Shown one piece after another: positions 29,608-38,633 of a stretch of DNA of 64,000 bases. The notes beneath the pieces were generated by a model that saw nothing but the letters and a program-made list of their open reading frames with translations, was not told where the DNA came from and made no database searches. This DNA comes from Corynebacterium flavescens. Its GTDB lineage: Bacteria; Actinomycetota; Actinomycetes; Mycobacteriales; Mycobacteriaceae. The stretch covers positions 155,777 through 219,776 of the forward strand of contig NZ_VXKK01000031.1 in the NCBI RefSeq assembly GCF_008693105.1, written 5' to 3'. Position 1 is the first letter of the stretch. Each line of letters opens with the position of its first letter. The translations under genes were made by a program, and so were the position numbers.

Positions 29608-31883
29608 CAGTGGGCTCCTGTTGCTTCGAAGGTTTCCCCGTACGCGGCGGCGACCTCTTTCTCGCGCTTCGTGGACATGAGGCCGCGTGGCAGGAACATC
29701 TCCGATTGCCGGAAGGGTTCCTCGGAGGTTTCCGGTTCCTGGCCCGCTGCGCGCTCACGAACGGACTGGTAGCAGACCACGAGCGCATTGGCCACCACGA
29801 TGAGCGCCAAGACCGCGAAGAGGATGGAGAGGCTGCCTTGGATGGCGGTGTTGCGCACCACGGCCGCGATGGCCTCCGGCGTGGTAGCCGTGGCGAACTC
29901 ATTGAGACCTTGGTCCATCGCGTCCTTAAAGCGAGCGTGGTTGGACCAGTATCCCACCGCTGGGTCGGAGCTGAAGATCTTTTGCCAGGAAGCAGTCATG
30001 GTCACGACCAAGTCCCAGGCCAAGGGAATGGCCGGAATCCACGCCCACTTGTAGAGGCCCTTCTTCACCACCACGACAAGGATGAGGGAAAGGGCAATCG
30101 CCGCCAGCAGCTGGTTGGCAATGCCGAAGAGCGGGAAGAGAACGTTGATGCCACCCAGCGGGTCGGTGACACCCATCAACAGGATGGCTCCCCACAGGGC
30201 ACAGACCACAACGGTGGAAATCCACACGCCCGGGCGCCAGGTCTGGTCACGGAAGCGGCCCAGTCCCGGTATCGCCCCGAGGGAATCAGACATCATAAAG
30301 CGGGCGACGCGAGTTCCGGCGTCGACTGCGGTGAGGATGAATAGCGCCTCGAACATGATGGCAAAGTGGTACCAGAAGGCCTGCATGGCCGGCGAGCCGA
30401 GGAGGTCCGTCATAATCTCCGACATACCAAAGGCCAAGGTAGGAGCTCCGCCGGTGCGAGATACAATGGTATGTTCGCCGACAGCCTCGGCTGCGGCATT
30501 AAGCTGGTCTGCACTAATTGGCTGCCCCGGCAGCTGTAGGGTGGCCACAAAGCTGGCGGCACCCTCCTCGGTTCCACCGGTGACGGCAGCGGGAGAGTTC
30601 ATGGCGAAATAAACGTGACGGTCAATGACCACCGCGGTGACCAAGGCCATGACGGCCACGAAGGACTCCATGATCATGCCGCCGTAGCCGATGGAACGCA
30701 TGTGAGATTCCTTCTCCACCAGCTTCGGGGTGGTGCCGGAAGAAATCAGCGCGTGGAAGCCAGAGAGCGCACCACAGGCAATCGTGATGAAAAGGAAGGG
30801 GAACATGTTGCCGGAAAAGACCGGCCCGTTGCCCTCAATCGCGAAAGAAGTCACCGCTGGCATCTGGATGAGGGGACGCTCGATGACAATCGCCAGCGCC
30901 AACAAGACGATGACGCCGATCTTCATGAACGTGGACAGGTAATCGCGGGGTGCGAGCAATAGCCAGACAGGAAGGACGGAGACCACGATGCCGTAGCCAA
31001 TAAGCGCGAAGGCAAGGGTCTCTTTAGACCAGGTGAAGGCCTCTACTCCCCAGGCGGTATCCGCCACCCAGCCGCCGCCGACGATGGCAGCCAGCAGCAA
31101 GACGATGCCGATGAGGGAGACCTCTGAGACCTTGCCTGGGCGCAGGTAACGCAGGTACAAGCCCATGAGCAAGGCAATCGGAATCGTCATGGAGATGGAG
31201 AAAACACCCCAGGGCGATTCTGCCAAGGCATTGACCACGATGAGGGAAAGCACCGCGATGATGATGATCATGATGGCGATCGTGGCGATGATTCCGGCTA
31301 TGCCGCCGACCTTGCCCATCTCGTCCTCGATCATCTTGCCCAGCGAGCGCCCACGGCGACGCGTGGACACCCACAGGACGAGGTAGTCCTGCACAGCGCC
31401 TGCCAGAATGACGCCTAAGACGATCCACAGGGTTCCTGGCAGGTAACCCATCTGCGCCGCCATGACCGGGCCGACGAGGGGGCCGGCGCCAGCAATCGCT
31501 GCGAAGTGGTGTCCAAAGAGGACTCGGCGGTCAGTAGGCACGAAGTCCTTGCCATCATTGACGTACTCAGCCGGCGTGGCACGATCGTTGCGGGGCTTGA
31601 CCACCTTGTATTCGATGAGGCGGGCATAAAGCGTATATCCGATGACATAGGAGCCAATGGCGGCTAAAACTAGCCATACTGAACTAATTGTTTCCCCGCG
31701 GTGCAGTGCCAATACTCCCCATCCAGCGGCTGCCACCACGGCTGCTACGAGGATGACGAAGGTCTCAACCTTGCCTATGACGCGCTGCGGGCGCACGTTA
31801 ATGGGCTTCTTTTCACCCTTGACCTCGACGAAGTCAATATCAGACTTGTCCGGGTCTGCTTGCGGGCCGACTTTTATACTCAC
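29607..31883 (-). CDS. cstA: CstA-family carbon-starvation transporter
   Basis: A polytopic membrane carrier of 758 residues with about 16-18 hydrophobic segments. It is related to E. coli CstA and BtsT, which import peptides or pyruvate; the substrate here is not known. Motifs include GHHFAAIAGAGPLVGP and HALISSGTTPKLV. The GTG at 31883 (VSIKVGPQADPD) has GAGGAGAAGAGC directly upstream; the frame is open to 31940 without a ribosome binding site. It is divergent from sdaA, with a palindrome in the spacer. Confidence 0.93.
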   Translation of the reverse strand: MSIKVGPQADPDKSDIDFVEVKGEKKPINVRPQRVIGKVETFVILVAAVVAAAGWGVLALHRGETISSVWLVLAAIGSYVIGYTLYARLIEYKVVKPRNDRATPAEYVNDGKDFVPTDRRVLFGHHFAAIAGAGPLVGPVMAAQMGYLPGTLWIVLGVILAGAVQDYLVLWVSTRRRGRSLGKMIEDEMGKVGGIAGIIATIAIMIIIIAVLSLIVVNALAESPWGVFSISMTIPIALLMGLYLRYLRPGKVSEVSLIGIVLLLAAIVGGGWVADTAWGVEAFTWSKETLAFALIGYGIVVSVLPVWLLLAPRDYLSTFMKIGVIVLLALAIVIERPLIQMPAVTSFAIEGNGPVFSGNMFPFLFITIACGALSGFHALISSGTTPKLVEKESHMRSIGYGGMIMESFVAVMALVTAVVIDRHVYFAMNSPAAVTGGTEEGAASFVATLQLPGQPISADQLNAAAEAVGEHTIVSRTGGAPTLAFGMSEIMTDLLGSPAMQAFWYHFAIMFEALFILTAVDAGTRVARFMMSDSLGAIPGLGRFRDQTWRPGVWISTVVVCALWGAILLMGVTDPLGGINVLFPLFGIANQLLAAIALSLILVVVVKKGLYKWAWIPAIPLAWDLVVTMTASWQKIFSSDPAVGYWSNHARFKDAMDQGLNEFATATTPEAIAAVVRNTAIQGSLSILFAVLALIVVANALVVCYQSVRERAAGQEPETSEEPFRQSEMFLPRGLMSTKREKEVAAAYGETFEATGAH

Positions 31884-32256
31884 GCTCTTCTCCTCGACGA
31901 AACTGAGCGGATAAATAAAAACTCGTGGCTCGCCCCGCATGCAGATGCATAGAAGTAGGCCTGTGCTACCCCACGCACTTGACGGTGTGAGCTACGATAC
32001 AGACTAGTATCACCTATACATAACTCACACACAATAGGTTGCGCTATATTCGCTTCACAAACTTCCCAAACATCTTCACGAGGCAGTTCCAAACACACGG
32101 GCTATGTCAGCACCAACGTCAGCTGCCGAGCTCAAGTTAGAGGCAGTTGTAAGATGAAGGGTTGCAGCGATACCCGCAGGCTCCGGCTAGAACATCGCGG
32201 ACTTATCCCAGGCACAAAGAACATCCCAGGCACAAAGAAAGAAGTTCTCACCCCGC
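31884..32256. other. Divergent intergenic region cstA / sdaA with candidate operator
   Basis: 373 bases without a convincing gene. The clearest element is the inverted repeat GATAC-N6-GTATC at 31996-32011. TATATT on the plus strand at about 32045 could be the sdaA -10. TGTGA at 31985 is followed by a poor second half-site, so I do not call a GlxR site. A direct repeat lies at 32207-32244. Confidence 0.5.
32207..32244. repeat. Direct repeat of 18 bp in the sdaA leader
   Basis: ATCCCAGGCACAAAGAA occurs twice in tandem, separated by a single C, ending about 15 bases before the sdaA ATG. The second copy supplies the A/G-rich stretch used as ribosome binding site. Confidence 0.85.
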
Positions 32257-33666
32257 ATGGCAATTAGCGTCACCGATATCTTCTCCATTGGAATCGGCCC
32301 ATCCTCTTCCCATACGGTGGGACCGATGCGCGCGGCGAAGGCCTTTATAGAGTCACTTCCACACGTTCCTGCCCGGGTGCACACCGAATTGCGGGGCTCC
32401 CTCGCAGCCACCGGCCGTGGCCACGCCACCGACCGCGCGGTCATCTTGGGTCTGGCCGGATGGGATCCACTCACCGTCGCTATCGACGCCGAGCCGCAGG
32501 CGGGTCACCCCATCCCAGAACAGGGCCATGTCGAAGGACCTGCCGGAGCGATGTATTACTCGATCTCCTTCAACAGCACTCCCGTGGCCGAGCACCCCAA
32601 TTGCCTTATCTTCAGCGCTTGGGACTCTGCAGGCAATGCCCTCGCCATAGAATCCGAGTACTTCTCCGTCGGAGGCGGATTCATCCTCTCCCGCGCAGAG
32701 CTCGATGCCGAGCTCAGTGCCAGCGATGAGGTTCCCGCTGGTGTCGCGGCCGCACAGGTCTCTGAGCCAGTTCCCTATGAGTTCAGTACCGCGCAGCGCC
32801 TACTTGAGCTCAGCGCGGAGACGGGCCTGGCTATCTGGGAGCTGGTCTTGGCCAACGAGGAAGTTCTCCACAAGGATGAGGGCGGCGCCGAGTATGTGCT
32901 GCACCATCTCGACCGCGTCTGGGATGTCATGCGCGAATGTGTCACCGACGGCATTTCAACGCGCGGGATCTTACCCGGCGGCCTGCATGTCTCGCGCCGG
33001 GCTCCGCACATGTACGAGCAGCTTCTCAATAGCTACCAAGACCAAGCCAGCGGCTTCTCCGCGATGGAATGGGTCAACCTGTATGCTCTCGCGGTCAACG
33101 AGCAAAACGCGGCCGGTGGGCGCGTAGTCACAGCTCCAACCAACGGCGCCTGCGGAATTATCCCCGCCGTCCTGCACTATGCCAGGGACTTTCAGGCCAA
33201 CTTCACCCGTGAATCGGCGCGCCGTTATCTGCTTACGGCTGGGGCCATCGGGATGATCATCAAACAAAACGCCTCCATCTCTGGGGCCGAGGTGGGCTGC
33301 CAAGGCGAGGTCGGCTCCGCTTCCTCCATGGCAGCCGCAGGTATGGCAGAACTACTCGGTGGGACGTCGGCAGAGATAGAAAACGCCGCTGAGATCGCCC
33401 TTGAGCACAACCTCGGCCTGACCTGCGATCCGGTGGGCGGGTTGGTGCAGATCCCATGCATCGAGCGCAATGCCATCGGCGCGGTCAAGTCAATCAACGC
33501 CGCACGCCTAGCCAAGATCGGCGAAGGCACCCACTACGTCACCCTGGATGCCGCAGTGCAGACCATGGCGGAGACTGGGCGGGACATGCTCTCCAAGTAC
33601 AAGGAGACCTCCATCGGAGGACTCGCCAAGACTCTGGGCTTTAGCGTGTCCCAGGTGGAGTGCTAG
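32257..33666 (+). CDS. sdaA: L-serine ammonia-lyase (iron-sulfur dependent)
   Basis: It deaminates L-serine to pyruvate and ammonia with a labile 4Fe-4S cluster. This is the fused single-chain form (469 residues). The beta domain starts with [14 protein letters not shown]. The catalytic alpha domain has the cysteine motifs [25 protein letters not shown] and [18 protein letters not shown], which supply the cluster ligands. It is divergent from cstA, which may import related carbon compounds; a shared regulator is an inference. Confidence 0.95.
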   Translation: MAISVTDIFSIGIGPSSSHTVGPMRAAKAFIESLPHVPARVHTELRGSLAATGRGHATDRAVILGLAGWDPLTVAIDAEPQAGHPIPEQGHVEGPAGAMYYSISFNSTPVAEHPNCLIFSAWDSAGNALAIESEYFSVGGGFILSRAELDAELSASDEVPAGVAAAQVSEPVPYEFSTAQRLLELSAETGLAIWELVLANEEVLHKDEGGAEYVLHHLDRVWDVMRECVTDGISTRGILPGGLHVSRRAPHMYEQLLNSYQDQASGFSAMEWVNLYALAVNEQNAAGGRVVTAPTNGACGIIPAVLHYARDFQANFTRESARRYLLTAGAIGMIIKQNASISGAEVGCQGEVGSASSMAAAGMAELLGGTSAEIENAAEIALEHNLGLTCDPVGGLVQIPCIERNAIGAVKSINAARLAKIGEGTHYVTLDAAVQTMAETGRDMLSKYKETSIGGLAKTLGFSVSQVEC

Positions 33667-33744
33667 CACCCTAATCCCAGACACAACCCAGCCAGAGCCT
33701 CTGGCTCAGCAACAGACACACACCGGGCCTCAGAGCCCCCAGGC

Positions 33745-35028
33745 CTAGACCAAAAGGCGCCGCGCAACCTCGGCGACAACCTGGTCCAGGGCCACCTCGT
33801 GCTGCTCGTGGGCGGCGAGATCCTTGAGGGCCACGGTGCCGGATTCCAGTTCCTGGTCACCGATGACGAGGGCGAAGCGTGCACCCGCGCGGTCGGCGCC
33901 CTTCATCGCACCCTTGAGGCCGCGGTCACCGAAGGACATGTCACTGGCAATGCCAGCCTTGCGCAGCTCATTGATGAGCCCTGCCATGTGCCTCTTGGCG
34001 TTCGCACCCATGGGCACGCCGAATACATCGACGCGACTGTTGACGCCGTCGAGGGTGATGCCCTCTGCTTCCAGTGCCAACAAGGCGCGGTCGACGCCGA
34101 GGCCATAGCCAATGCCGGAGAGCTCTTGGCCGCCTAACTGAGCCATCAGGCCGTCATAGCGCCCGCCGCCGCCGATGCCAGATTGGGCACCGAGGCCATC
34201 GTGGACGAACTCGAAGCAAGTCTTGGTGTAATAATCCAGCCCACGCACCATGCGCGGGTTGATTTCAAAAGGCACCCCCATGTCCTGCAGTAGCCCGGTG
34301 ACCGTTTCAAAGTGTTCCTGGCACTCGTGGTCGAGGTAGTCGAGCATGAGCGGGGCGTCGGCCGTGGCTTCCTGGATTTCTGGGCGCTTGTCATCGAGAA
34401 CGCGCAGCGGGTTAATCTCCGCGCGGTGACGGGTCTCCTCATCTAGGTTGAGCTTGAACAAGAACTCCTGCAGCTTCTCGCGGTAGGCCGGACGGCAGTT
34501 GTTATCACCCAAGCTGGTGAGTTCAAGGCGGAAACCCTTGAGGCCCAAGGTCCGGAAGGAACGATCAGCCAAGGCTACGACCTCAGCATCCAAAGCGGGA
34601 TCATCCATGCCGATGGCCTCGACGCCGACCTGCTGCAGCTGACGGTAGCGCCCAGCTTGGGGGCGCTCATAGCGGAAGAAAGGCCCAAAGTAGTTGAGCT
34701 TGACCGGCAGCTGTCCGCGGTCCAGGTTGTGCTCAATAACAGCTCGCATGACGCCTGCTGTGCCCTCGGGGCGAAGGGTAACAGAGCGATCGCCACGGTC
34801 GGCGAAGGTGTACATCTCTTTGGAGACCACGTCGGTGGATTCACCCACGCCACGGGCAAAGAGGGCGGTGTCTTCGAAGATGGGCAGCTCGATGTGCTGG
34901 AACCCAGATAAATGAGCCTGCTCCACCATGGTTTCGCGCACCTTGTAGAAGGTTGCGGACTGCGGCGGTACATAATCCGGGACGCCCTTGGGCGCCGAAA
35001 GGGCTTGGAACTGCTTTTTATCACTCAC
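33745..35028 (-). CDS. hisS: Histidyl-tRNA synthetase
   Basis: A class II synthetase of 427 residues. Motif 2 is [18 protein letters not shown], the histidine motif is [13 protein letters not shown], and GGGGRYDGL follows. The C-terminal anticodon-binding domain is present. I chose GTG at 35028 ([19 protein letters not shown]) because it is where the family begins; upstream residues would overlap the next gene. The upstream gene stops 5 bases before this start, so the two are probably one transcript. Convergent with sdaA. Confidence 0.96.
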   Translation of the reverse strand: MSDKKQFQALSAPKGVPDYVPPQSATFYKVRETMVEQAHLSGFQHIELPIFEDTALFARGVGESTDVVSKEMYTFADRGDRSVTLRPEGTAGVMRAVIEHNLDRGQLPVKLNYFGPFFRYERPQAGRYRQLQQVGVEAIGMDDPALDAEVVALADRSFRTLGLKGFRLELTSLGDNNCRPAYREKLQEFLFKLNLDEETRHRAEINPLRVLDDKRPEIQEATADAPLMLDYLDHECQEHFETVTGLLQDMGVPFEINPRMVRGLDYYTKTCFEFVHDGLGAQSGIGGGGRYDGLMAQLGGQELSGIGYGLGVDRALLALEAEGITLDGVNSRVDVFGVPMGANAKRHMAGLINELRKAGIASDMSFGDRGLKGAMKGADRAGARFALVIGDQELESGTVALKDLAAHEQHEVALDQVVAEVARRLLV

Positions 35029-35033
35029 GCGCT

Positions 35034-35681
35034 CTAGATTACCTTCCCGATAGATCGCAAGAAGGGATTGGTCGCCCGCTCCATCCGCATCGTCGAGGTG
35101 GGACCGTGCCCAGGCAGAATGGAGAGCTTGTCCGCCAGGTTCCACACGGGTCCGCGCAGGCTGGCCGCCATGGCTTCCGGATCGGAATGCTCGAGGTCCG
35201 TGCGCCCAATGGAGCCACGGAAGAGCACATCCCCTGTGAGGGCGAAGTCTTCACCCACGATGATGGTGCATCCGGGCGAGTGCCCGGGGGCGTGGGCAAG
35301 CCCGAAGGAACCCCCTATCAACTCAATTTCTCCTTCGCCGGGGAGATCCCGCAAGTCGGTGATGGGGGTCATATGCTCGCCGTCGAAAAGCACCTGCGAT
35401 TGGGGCGAAACCCCGGCCCCCTTGTCCAACATGAATGCATCCTCGGGGTGGATATATACCGGAATCTGCAAACGCGCGGCCAGGTCCCCGGCCTCGCGCG
35501 TGTGGTCGATGTGACCGTGCGTGAGCACGATGGCCTCAAAGCTAAGCTCGTGCTCTTTGGCAAGGTCTAGTACGCGGCGCATGGCATGCATCCCCGGATC
35601 CACCACGAAGGCGCGGGTGCCATTGGCCACCACGTAGGTATTCGTCTTATAAGGACCTGCCCCAAAACCCAATATTTCCAT
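35034..35681 (-). CDS. Metallo-beta-lactamase-fold hydrolase (glyoxalase II-like)
   Basis: A 215-residue metallohydrolase with THGHIDHT, giving His55, His57, Asp59 and His60, then [12 protein letters not shown] and [15 protein letters not shown] for the other metal ligands. Members next to hisS are common in actinobacteria and resemble hydroxyacyl-thiol hydrolases; the real substrate is not known. The ATG at 35681 ([14 protein letters not shown]) is chosen because the fold starts there, with only AGAAAG upstream. Confidence 0.88.
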   Translation of the reverse strand: MEILGFGAGPYKTNTYVVANGTRAFVVDPGMHAMRRVLDLAKEHELSFEAIVLTHGHIDHTREAGDLAARLQIPVYIHPEDAFMLDKGAGVSPQSQVLFDGEHMTPITDLRDLPGEGEIELIGGSFGLAHAPGHSPGCTIIVGEDFALTGDVLFRGSIGRTDLEHSDPEAMAASLRGPVWNLADKLSILPGHGPTSTMRMERATNPFLRSIGKVI

Positions 35682-35786
35682 GCTTTCTAGCCTAGCCGCT
35701 CCCCTTTCCGTTTCTGTATAGCCTGTGCTTGGCGAAGCCGCCTCATACCGACGCCGCCACAACGCCGCACCACACCCCAGGCATGC

Positions 35787-35831
35787 AAAAGCGCCCCGTT
35801 TCCACAACAAAGATGTGAGATAAGGGGCGCT
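35787..35831 (-). terminator. Terminator after tpx
   Basis: AGCGCCCC and GGGGCGCT (35824-35831 and 35790-35797) form an 8-bp GC stem with a 26-base loop, followed on the minus strand by TTTT. It lies 16 bases after the tpx stop. Confidence 0.6.
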
Positions 35832-35846
35832 GGAAAAATGAAGCTT

Positions 35847-36356
35847 CTAGCTATCGAGCTTGTGCAGTGCTTCTAGGGCTGCATCATAATTCGGCTCGGT
35901 TGTGACCTCCGGTACGAGCTCGACGTAGACGATCTTGTGGTTCTCATCAAGAACGAATACCGAGCGTGCCAGCAGGCCCTTCAGCGGGGTATCCGCGAGG
36001 GAGATGCCGAGCTTGTCCCCCAGGTCGGAGCGGAAGTCCGAGGCAGAAACCACGTTCTCGATGCCCTCGGCCGCACAGAAACGGGCCTGTGCGAAGGGCA
36101 AATCGCGGGAGACGGAAAGCACGACGGTGTTCTCCAGGCCCGCGGCCTTCTCATTGAAGGCACGCAGCTGGGCCGCGCACACACCAGTGTCAACGGAGGG
36201 GAAAAGGGAAACCACGACGCGCTTGCCTGCAAAATCAGACAACTTGACGGGGGAAAGATCGGTACCTACGAGCTCAACATCAGGGAAAGCATCCCCTACT
36301 GCGGGGAGGTCTCCAACGGTCTGGGCGGGTTGATTATCAAATTTAACTGTAGCCAT
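35847..36356 (-). CDS. tpx: Thiol peroxidase (atypical 2-Cys peroxiredoxin)
   Basis: Tpx reduces hydrogen peroxide and organic peroxides with thioredoxin. The 169-residue protein has the peroxidatic Cys60 in PSVDTGVC and the resolving Cys94 in ARFCAAEG, the spacing of the Tpx subfamily. It has its own terminator and is divergent from the cyclophilin gene. Confidence 0.96.
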   Translation of the reverse strand: MATVKFDNQPAQTVGDLPAVGDAFPDVELVGTDLSPVKLSDFAGKRVVVSLFPSVDTGVCAAQLRAFNEKAAGLENTVVLSVSRDLPFAQARFCAAEGIENVVSASDFRSDLGDKLGISLADTPLKGLLARSVFVLDENHKIVYVELVPEVTTEPNYDAALEALHKLDS

Positions 36357-36493
36357 GCGCCCGAGCCTACTGATTAGTGAGCACGATCGCTACGACCCCC
36401 GCACCGCGTGGGTACTTCACCCCAGGAGACTGCCTGGCGCTAGAATCATTCCAGATCAATGCAAAGACTCCGATACTAGAGGGAAGTTTTACG

Positions 36494-37354
36494 GTGCCCG
36501 ATAATAAAAAGCGTGGCGAGGAAGCACTCGCCCACCTCGGCCGGGAGCTCAAGGCTCGCGACCGCAAGGAAAAGACCCGCCCCTTGGGCGTAGTAGCCGC
36601 CTCCGCCGTGGTCATCCTGGCCCTGGTCGGCGGTATCTATTTCCTCTCCACCCGTGATGGCTCTGAGGACAAGGTCCAGGCCGAGGAGTCCTCGACCGCC
36701 ACCACCCCTGAGACGCCCACCGCCACCGCCCTGACGGGCAAACGCGCCAAGGCCCTGCCCGCAACCGTGCAGTGCACCTACGACAGCGCCGGTGAGGCCG
36801 CCAAGGAAGCCTCCAAGCCTTCGGGCAAGGACGTGTCCACCAAGGGAACGGTCACCGTGAACTTTGAGACCTCCCAGGGCCCTATCGATATGGAGCTCGA
36901 CCGCGCTTTGGCACCGTGTACCACCAACGCCATTGCCTCGCTGGCTGAGTCCGGCTACTACAACGACACCGTGTGCCACCGCATGACCTCCGGCCAACTC
37001 AACGTCTTGCAGTGTGGCGATCCCAGCGGCAAGGGCTCCGGCGGCCCTGGCTTCCAGTTCGCCAACGAGTACCCCACCGACGAGGCCGATGACGCGGCGG
37101 CCAGCAACCCAGTTATCTACCCGCGCGGTTCCATCGCCATGGCCAACGCCGGCGCAGGCACCAACGGCTCGCAGTTCTTCCTCAACTACGAGGATTCTAC
37201 CCTGGCCCCTGACTACACCTACTTCGGCAACGTCGGCGACGAGGGTCTGAAGACCTTGGATAAGATCGCCGAAACCGGCGTCGAGGGCGGCGCTTCCGAC
37301 GGCGCACCTGCCGAGGAAGTCAAGATCACCAGGGCCACAGTCAAGAACTCCTAA
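36494..37354 (+). CDS. Membrane-anchored cyclophilin-type peptidyl-prolyl isomerase
   Basis: A 286-residue protein with a charged cytosolic start, one membrane anchor (LGVVAASAVVILALVGGIYFLS, split about residues 30-51), a Thr/Pro/Glu linker, and an extracytoplasmic cyclophilin domain with GPGFQFANEYP and GSQFFLNYEDS. It probably helps fold exported proteins. The GTG at 36494 has GGGAAG 8 bases upstream and gives MPDNKKRGEEAL. A longer frame to 36377 would overlap the tpx promoter region and is not convincing. Confidence 0.88.
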   Translation: MPDNKKRGEEALAHLGRELKARDRKEKTRPLGVVAASAVVILALVGGIYFLSTRDGSEDKVQAEESSTATTPETPTATALTGKRAKALPATVQCTYDSAGEAAKEASKPSGKDVSTKGTVTVNFETSQGPIDMELDRALAPCTTNAIASLAESGYYNDTVCHRMTSGQLNVLQCGDPSGKGSGGPGFQFANEYPTDEADDAAASNPVIYPRGSIAMANAGAGTNGSQFFLNYEDSTLAPDYTYFGNVGDEGLKTLDKIAETGVEGGASDGAPAEEVKITRATVKNS

Positions 37355-37421
37355 ACTCAACCGCCACTTAGACCACTCCAGACACAATTTTCAGAGATTT
37401 ATCAGTTTTCACCCCTAAGTA

Positions 37422-37450
37422 TTGCGAAACCTGACAAAGCTGATTAGCAT
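37422..37450 (+). promoter_or_regulatory. Promoter of the small secreted protein gene
   Basis: TTGCGA (37422-37427) and TAGCAT (37445-37450) are separated by 17 bases, a good sigma-70-type arrangement. Transcription would start near 37457. AAGGA lies about 10 bases before the ATG at 37490. Confidence 0.55.
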
Positions 37451-37489
37451 CTGGGGAGTCTAAAACCTCACCCTAAGGATCGAACACAC

Positions 37490-37771
37490 ATGAAGTTCTT
37501 CTCCCGCAAGGCCCTCGTCGCAGGCGCCACCGCAATTGCAGTCTCTTTCGCTGGCGTCAACGTTGCTTCCGCACAGAGCAGCAACAACGCTCCTGCAGCT
37601 TCCTCGACTACGTCCTCACCTGCAGCGCCTACCACCACCACCCCGGAGCCTGGCAAGGGTGGTAGTTCCGACCTTCGTGCTAAGGACATCAAGGAGTGGA
37701 TCGGCATCATCACCGCAGTTGTCGGTGCTCTCTCCGCCATCTACACTTTCATCAACAAGATCTCCAAGTAA
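37490..37771 (+). CDS. Small secreted protein with C-terminal amphipathic helix, unknown family
   Basis: I do not recognise this 93-residue protein. Residues 1-28 form a Sec signal peptide (KKx-type basic start, hydrophobic core, probable cut after NVASA). Residues 29-60 are low complexity (Ser, Thr, Pro, Ala). The last 30 residues, from LRAKDIKEW to INKISK, make one strongly hydrophobic or amphipathic helix with basic ends. The gene has its own promoter and a perfect 15-bp terminator. The design (signal, flexible linker, helical end) suggests an envelope or secreted peptide, perhaps membrane-active; it is not similar by eye to PorA, PorH or known bacteriocins. Confidence 0.85.
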   Translation: MKFFSRKALVAGATAIAVSFAGVNVASAQSSNNAPAASSTTSSPAAPTTTTPEPGKGGSSDLRAKDIKEWIGIITAVVGALSAIYTFINKISK

Positions 37772-37795
37772 TTTCAACTGAGGCTTGCTGAACGG

Positions 37796-37842
37796 ACACC
37801 GCCTCGCACCATTTGTTGGTGCGAGGCGGTGTTACGTTTTGT
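37796..37842 (+). terminator. Strong Rho-independent terminator
   Basis: ACACCGCCTCGCACC (37796-37810) pairs perfectly with GGTGCGAGGCGGTGT (37818-37832) around a 7-base loop, followed by TACGTTTTGTTT. It ends the small secreted protein transcript. Confidence 0.93.
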
Positions 37843-37918
37843 TTAATTCTATAAGGCTTCTCTCCCTGCGAGCGATCGCCTCCTTGTTGCCCTGTCGCTC
37901 TCCTACTGCTTAGCCGTA

Positions 37919-38512
37919 CTACTCGCTCTCGCGTTCGCGTTCAGGCAAGGTGGAGTTGAGAGCCTCCTCGGCGCCGAGGACGTCTGCAAAGAGTTTGGGG
38001 TCTATGGCTTGACCGGTGCGGATGACGGAGATCTGGCCGGTGGGCTCGAGGATCATTGCTTGGGCATCGCTGCGTTGGCCAATGCCGGCCTTGCGTAGCG
38101 CGGAGTTGATGTCGCTCTGGCTGACGTGAGAAAACTTAAGGTTCTTCTCAATAACCTCTCCCCGATACAGCAAGAGTACGGGGCGGCGATCGAGGAAGCG
38201 GGACCAGCCGATGTAGCGGCGAATGGTGCCAAAAGCCGCTTCAAGCAGCATGAGGGTCAATAGCCCGATGATGCCGGAGGCCAACGTGGGAGGATTGCCC
38301 ACGATGACACGGCCTGACACGGCGCCGAACATGATGACAATTACGGCGTCGGACGCCGTCATTGACGTCAGCACGCGCGATCCAAAGAGCTTGACCAGCA
38401 CCATGAATGCCAGGTAGATGCCCACCGTAGCCGCGATGACGACGGGGATGCGATACGGGGCTACGGTGAGCTGATACTGCGCATCGACGAGGACGAGTCT
38501 GAGAGTCTCCAC
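37919..38512 (-). CDS. DUF421/YetF family membrane protein
   Basis: A 197-residue protein with three N-terminal membrane segments (residues about 20-95) and a soluble C-terminal domain containing RPVLLLYRGEVIEKNL, GIGQRSDAQAMILEPTGQISVI. This fits the DUF421/YetF family, of unknown biochemical role. The GTG start directly follows a 13-bp inverted repeat that includes its only possible ribosome binding site (AAAGGG, just two bases away). No better start is visible before the first membrane segment. Confidence 0.85.
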   Translation of the reverse strand: METLRLVLVDAQYQLTVAPYRIPVVIAATVGIYLAFMVLVKLFGSRVLTSMTASDAVIVIMFGAVSGRVIVGNPPTLASGIIGLLTLMLLEAAFGTIRRYIGWSRFLDRRPVLLLYRGEVIEKNLKFSHVSQSDINSALRKAGIGQRSDAQAMILEPTGQISVIRTGQAIDPKLFADVLGAEEALNSTLPERERESE

Positions 38513-38556
38513 GACCCTTTAGCCTACCCGCCGCTGGCAGGCCAGGCTAAAGGGTC
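38513..38556 (-). promoter_or_regulatory. Perfect 13-bp inverted repeat abutting the DUF421 start codon
   Basis: GACCCTTTAGCCT (38513-38525) and AGGCTAAAGGGTC (38544-38556) are perfect complements around an 18-base loop. In the mRNA the 3' arm carries AAAGGG and ends at the GTG. It could hide the ribosome binding site or act as a terminator for the upstream nucleotidase transcript; no T run follows. Confidence 0.7.
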
Positions 38557-38570
38557 CCGGGATGGATTAA

Positions 38571-38614
38571 TTGCTGCTTCTGTATTGCTTCTGTATTGCT
38601 TCTGTGTTGCTTCA
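38571..38614. repeat. Intergenic 11-bp tandem repeat, about four copies
   Basis: TGCTGCTTCTG, TATTGCTTCTG, TATTGCTTCTG and TGTTGCTTCAG follow in tandem (exact copies at 38582 and 38593). It lies just downstream of the nucleotidase stop. Confidence 0.9.
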
Positions 38615-38633
38615 GTGCAGCTTTGGGAGCTTC

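Noticed and set aside
31985..32001. Possible GlxR (cAMP-receptor type) site in the cstA/sdaA spacer
   Set aside because: The first half TGTGA is exact, but the second half (ATACA) matches only three of five positions.
31880..32098. 72-codon Cys-containing frame upstream of cstA
   Set aside because: It runs into the cstA start in another frame, has no ribosome binding site, and covers the likely promoter and operator region.
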